Positions 44,316 to 44,764 of a stretch of DNA of 44,764 nt are shown here, piece by piece; the first letter of the stretch is position 1; every line of letters starts with the position of its first letter. The translations under genes and the position numbers were made by a program. Source of the DNA: Methanobrevibacter sp. (GTDB taxonomy: Archaea > Methanobacteriota > Methanobacteria > Methanobacteriales > Methanobacteriaceae); NCBI GenBank assembly GCA_024689425.1, contig JAILDN010000015.1:1-44764 (forward strand), read 5' to 3'. Below the pieces are notes generated by a model that saw only the letters and a program-made list of their open reading frames with translations, ran no database searches and had not been told where the DNA came from.

Positions 44316-44764
44316 TCAGTCCCCTATATTATTAGCTAATAGTTCATAAATTTCATTTAACTTCTCTTTCACGTCAAAGTGATGATTTCCGATGAATAAT
44401 CCATTGTTATGAAGAATATCTGCGTTTTTCAAATCTCCATAAATGGTATAGTCAAAGTAATCAATAACCTTGTTTTTTGTAAAGTTTCCCGCAACAATAG
44501 GTCTGCAGTCAACATCATTCTCTTCAAATAATTCAATAAATATTTCCCGTTTGCTTTCATCTTCAAATATAATTGGAAAACCAAAAAATGAGGAATCATC
44601 CTGATTTTTTTGAAGGGAAATATAATTGATATTTGAAAATTTTTCCAAAAAGTATTTGCCGTTTTCTTTGCGTTCTTTTAAGAAACTATTTAATTTTTTT
44701 AATTGCTCACGTCCAATTGCAGCTTCCATTTCAACAGGTCTGACATTATATCCTGGAAATATAA
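44316..44764 (-). CDS. DegT/DnrJ/EryC1/StrS-family sugar aminotransferase, 5' end outside window
   Basis: The frame runs off the right edge of the window, so only the C-terminal 150 or so residues are visible. PGYNVRPVEMEAAIGREQLKKLNSF is the conserved segment of PLP-dependent sugar aminotransferases, and the remainder (FFGFPIIFEDESKREIFIELFEENDVDCRPIVAGNF) fits the C-terminal domain of the perosamine synthetase or dehydrase-type branch. Together with the adjacent nucleotidyltransferase it suggests a surface polysaccharide locus. The PLP lysine is upstream of the visible part. Confidence 0.88.
   Translation of the reverse strand, partial: IFPGYNVRPVEMEAAIGREQLKKLNSFLKERKENGKYFLEKFSNINYISLQKNQDDSSFFGFPIIFEDESKREIFIELFEENDVDCRPIVAGNFTKNKVIDYFDYTIYGDLKNADILHNNGLFIGNHHFDVKEKLNEIYELLANNIGD

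Overview
The window looks like the chromosome of a hydrogenotrophic methanogen of the Methanobacteriaceae, most likely a Methanobrevibacter. The DNA is AT-rich. Ribosome binding sites are mostly GGTGAT or GGAGG, and TTG/GTG starts are frequent. The gene set includes F420-dependent methylene-H4MPT reductase (mer), a six-gene pyruvate:ferredoxin oxidoreductase operon, the [Fe]-hydrogenase Hmd with its full hcgA-G cofactor set, archaeosine tRNA modification, an archaeal Tad-like secretion pair, and pseudomurein/capsule-type surface genes. The species cannot be fixed from the sequence alone.

Layout. 0-0.86 kb: 3' part of mer. 1-10.7 kb: housekeeping and accessory genes: RaSEA-type radical SAM protein, a DUF308 membrane protein, a nucleotidyltransferase, then a leftward block (MoxR ATPase, VWA protein, TtuA-type tRNA thiolase, ThiS/MoaD-like sulfur carrier, DUF89 phosphatase, 6PGDH-like NAD-binding protein), a Ser-rich membrane protein, and a dihydropteroate synthase-like protein. 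11-15.5 kb: porCDABEF followed by fumarate hydratase alpha subunit. 15.5-17.3 kb: PhoU with an HTH domain and an unknown membrane protein. 17.4-24.7 kb: the [Fe]-hydrogenase island, with hcgG divergent from hmd-hcgABCDEF. 24.7-27.3 kb: tRNA-Thr and tRNA-Leu, a small ferredoxin, and two membrane/surface genes. 27.5-30.2 kb: an ECF-type Ni/Co transporter (cbiMNQO family). 30.2-33.5 kb: zinc ribbon, feoA, feoB and small Cys-rich ORFs. 33.5-40.5 kb: DUF4012-like protein, TadC/TadA pair, methyltransferase, TctA-like permease, and small accessory proteins including a MarR regulator. 40.7-43.3 kb: a long tyrosine recombinase flanked by gene fragments. 43.3-44.8 kb: capsule-type nucleotidyltransferase/cupin and a DegT aminotransferase cut by the window edge.

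The most interesting signal is regulatory. Between 18.9 and 36.7 kb a 9-bp palindromic box AGTA(A/T)TACT recurs upstream of hmd (three boxes plus a 20-bp perfect palindrome), the Ni/Co transporter (six boxes), feoA and the tadA/methyltransferase intergenic region. Several boxes are about 31-33 bp apart and the arrays lie just upstream of TATA-like elements. A second, DtxR/IdeR-like inverted repeat (TTAGG-N4-CCTAA and variants) surrounds divergent promoters at feoB and occurs at feoA and in the hcgG-hmd gap. Hmd is the nickel-free hydrogenase known in related methanogens to rise when nickel is scarce, so these sites suggest one local nickel/iron regulon linking uptake of the metals to the choice of hydrogenase. 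The same genes carry structured leaders or intergenic hairpins, some with mutually exclusive pairings (hmd-hcgA gap; cbiM leader; the rightward leader opposite feoB that ends in a 34-residue Cys-rich microprotein). No CRISPR array, rRNA or intact insertion sequence was seen.
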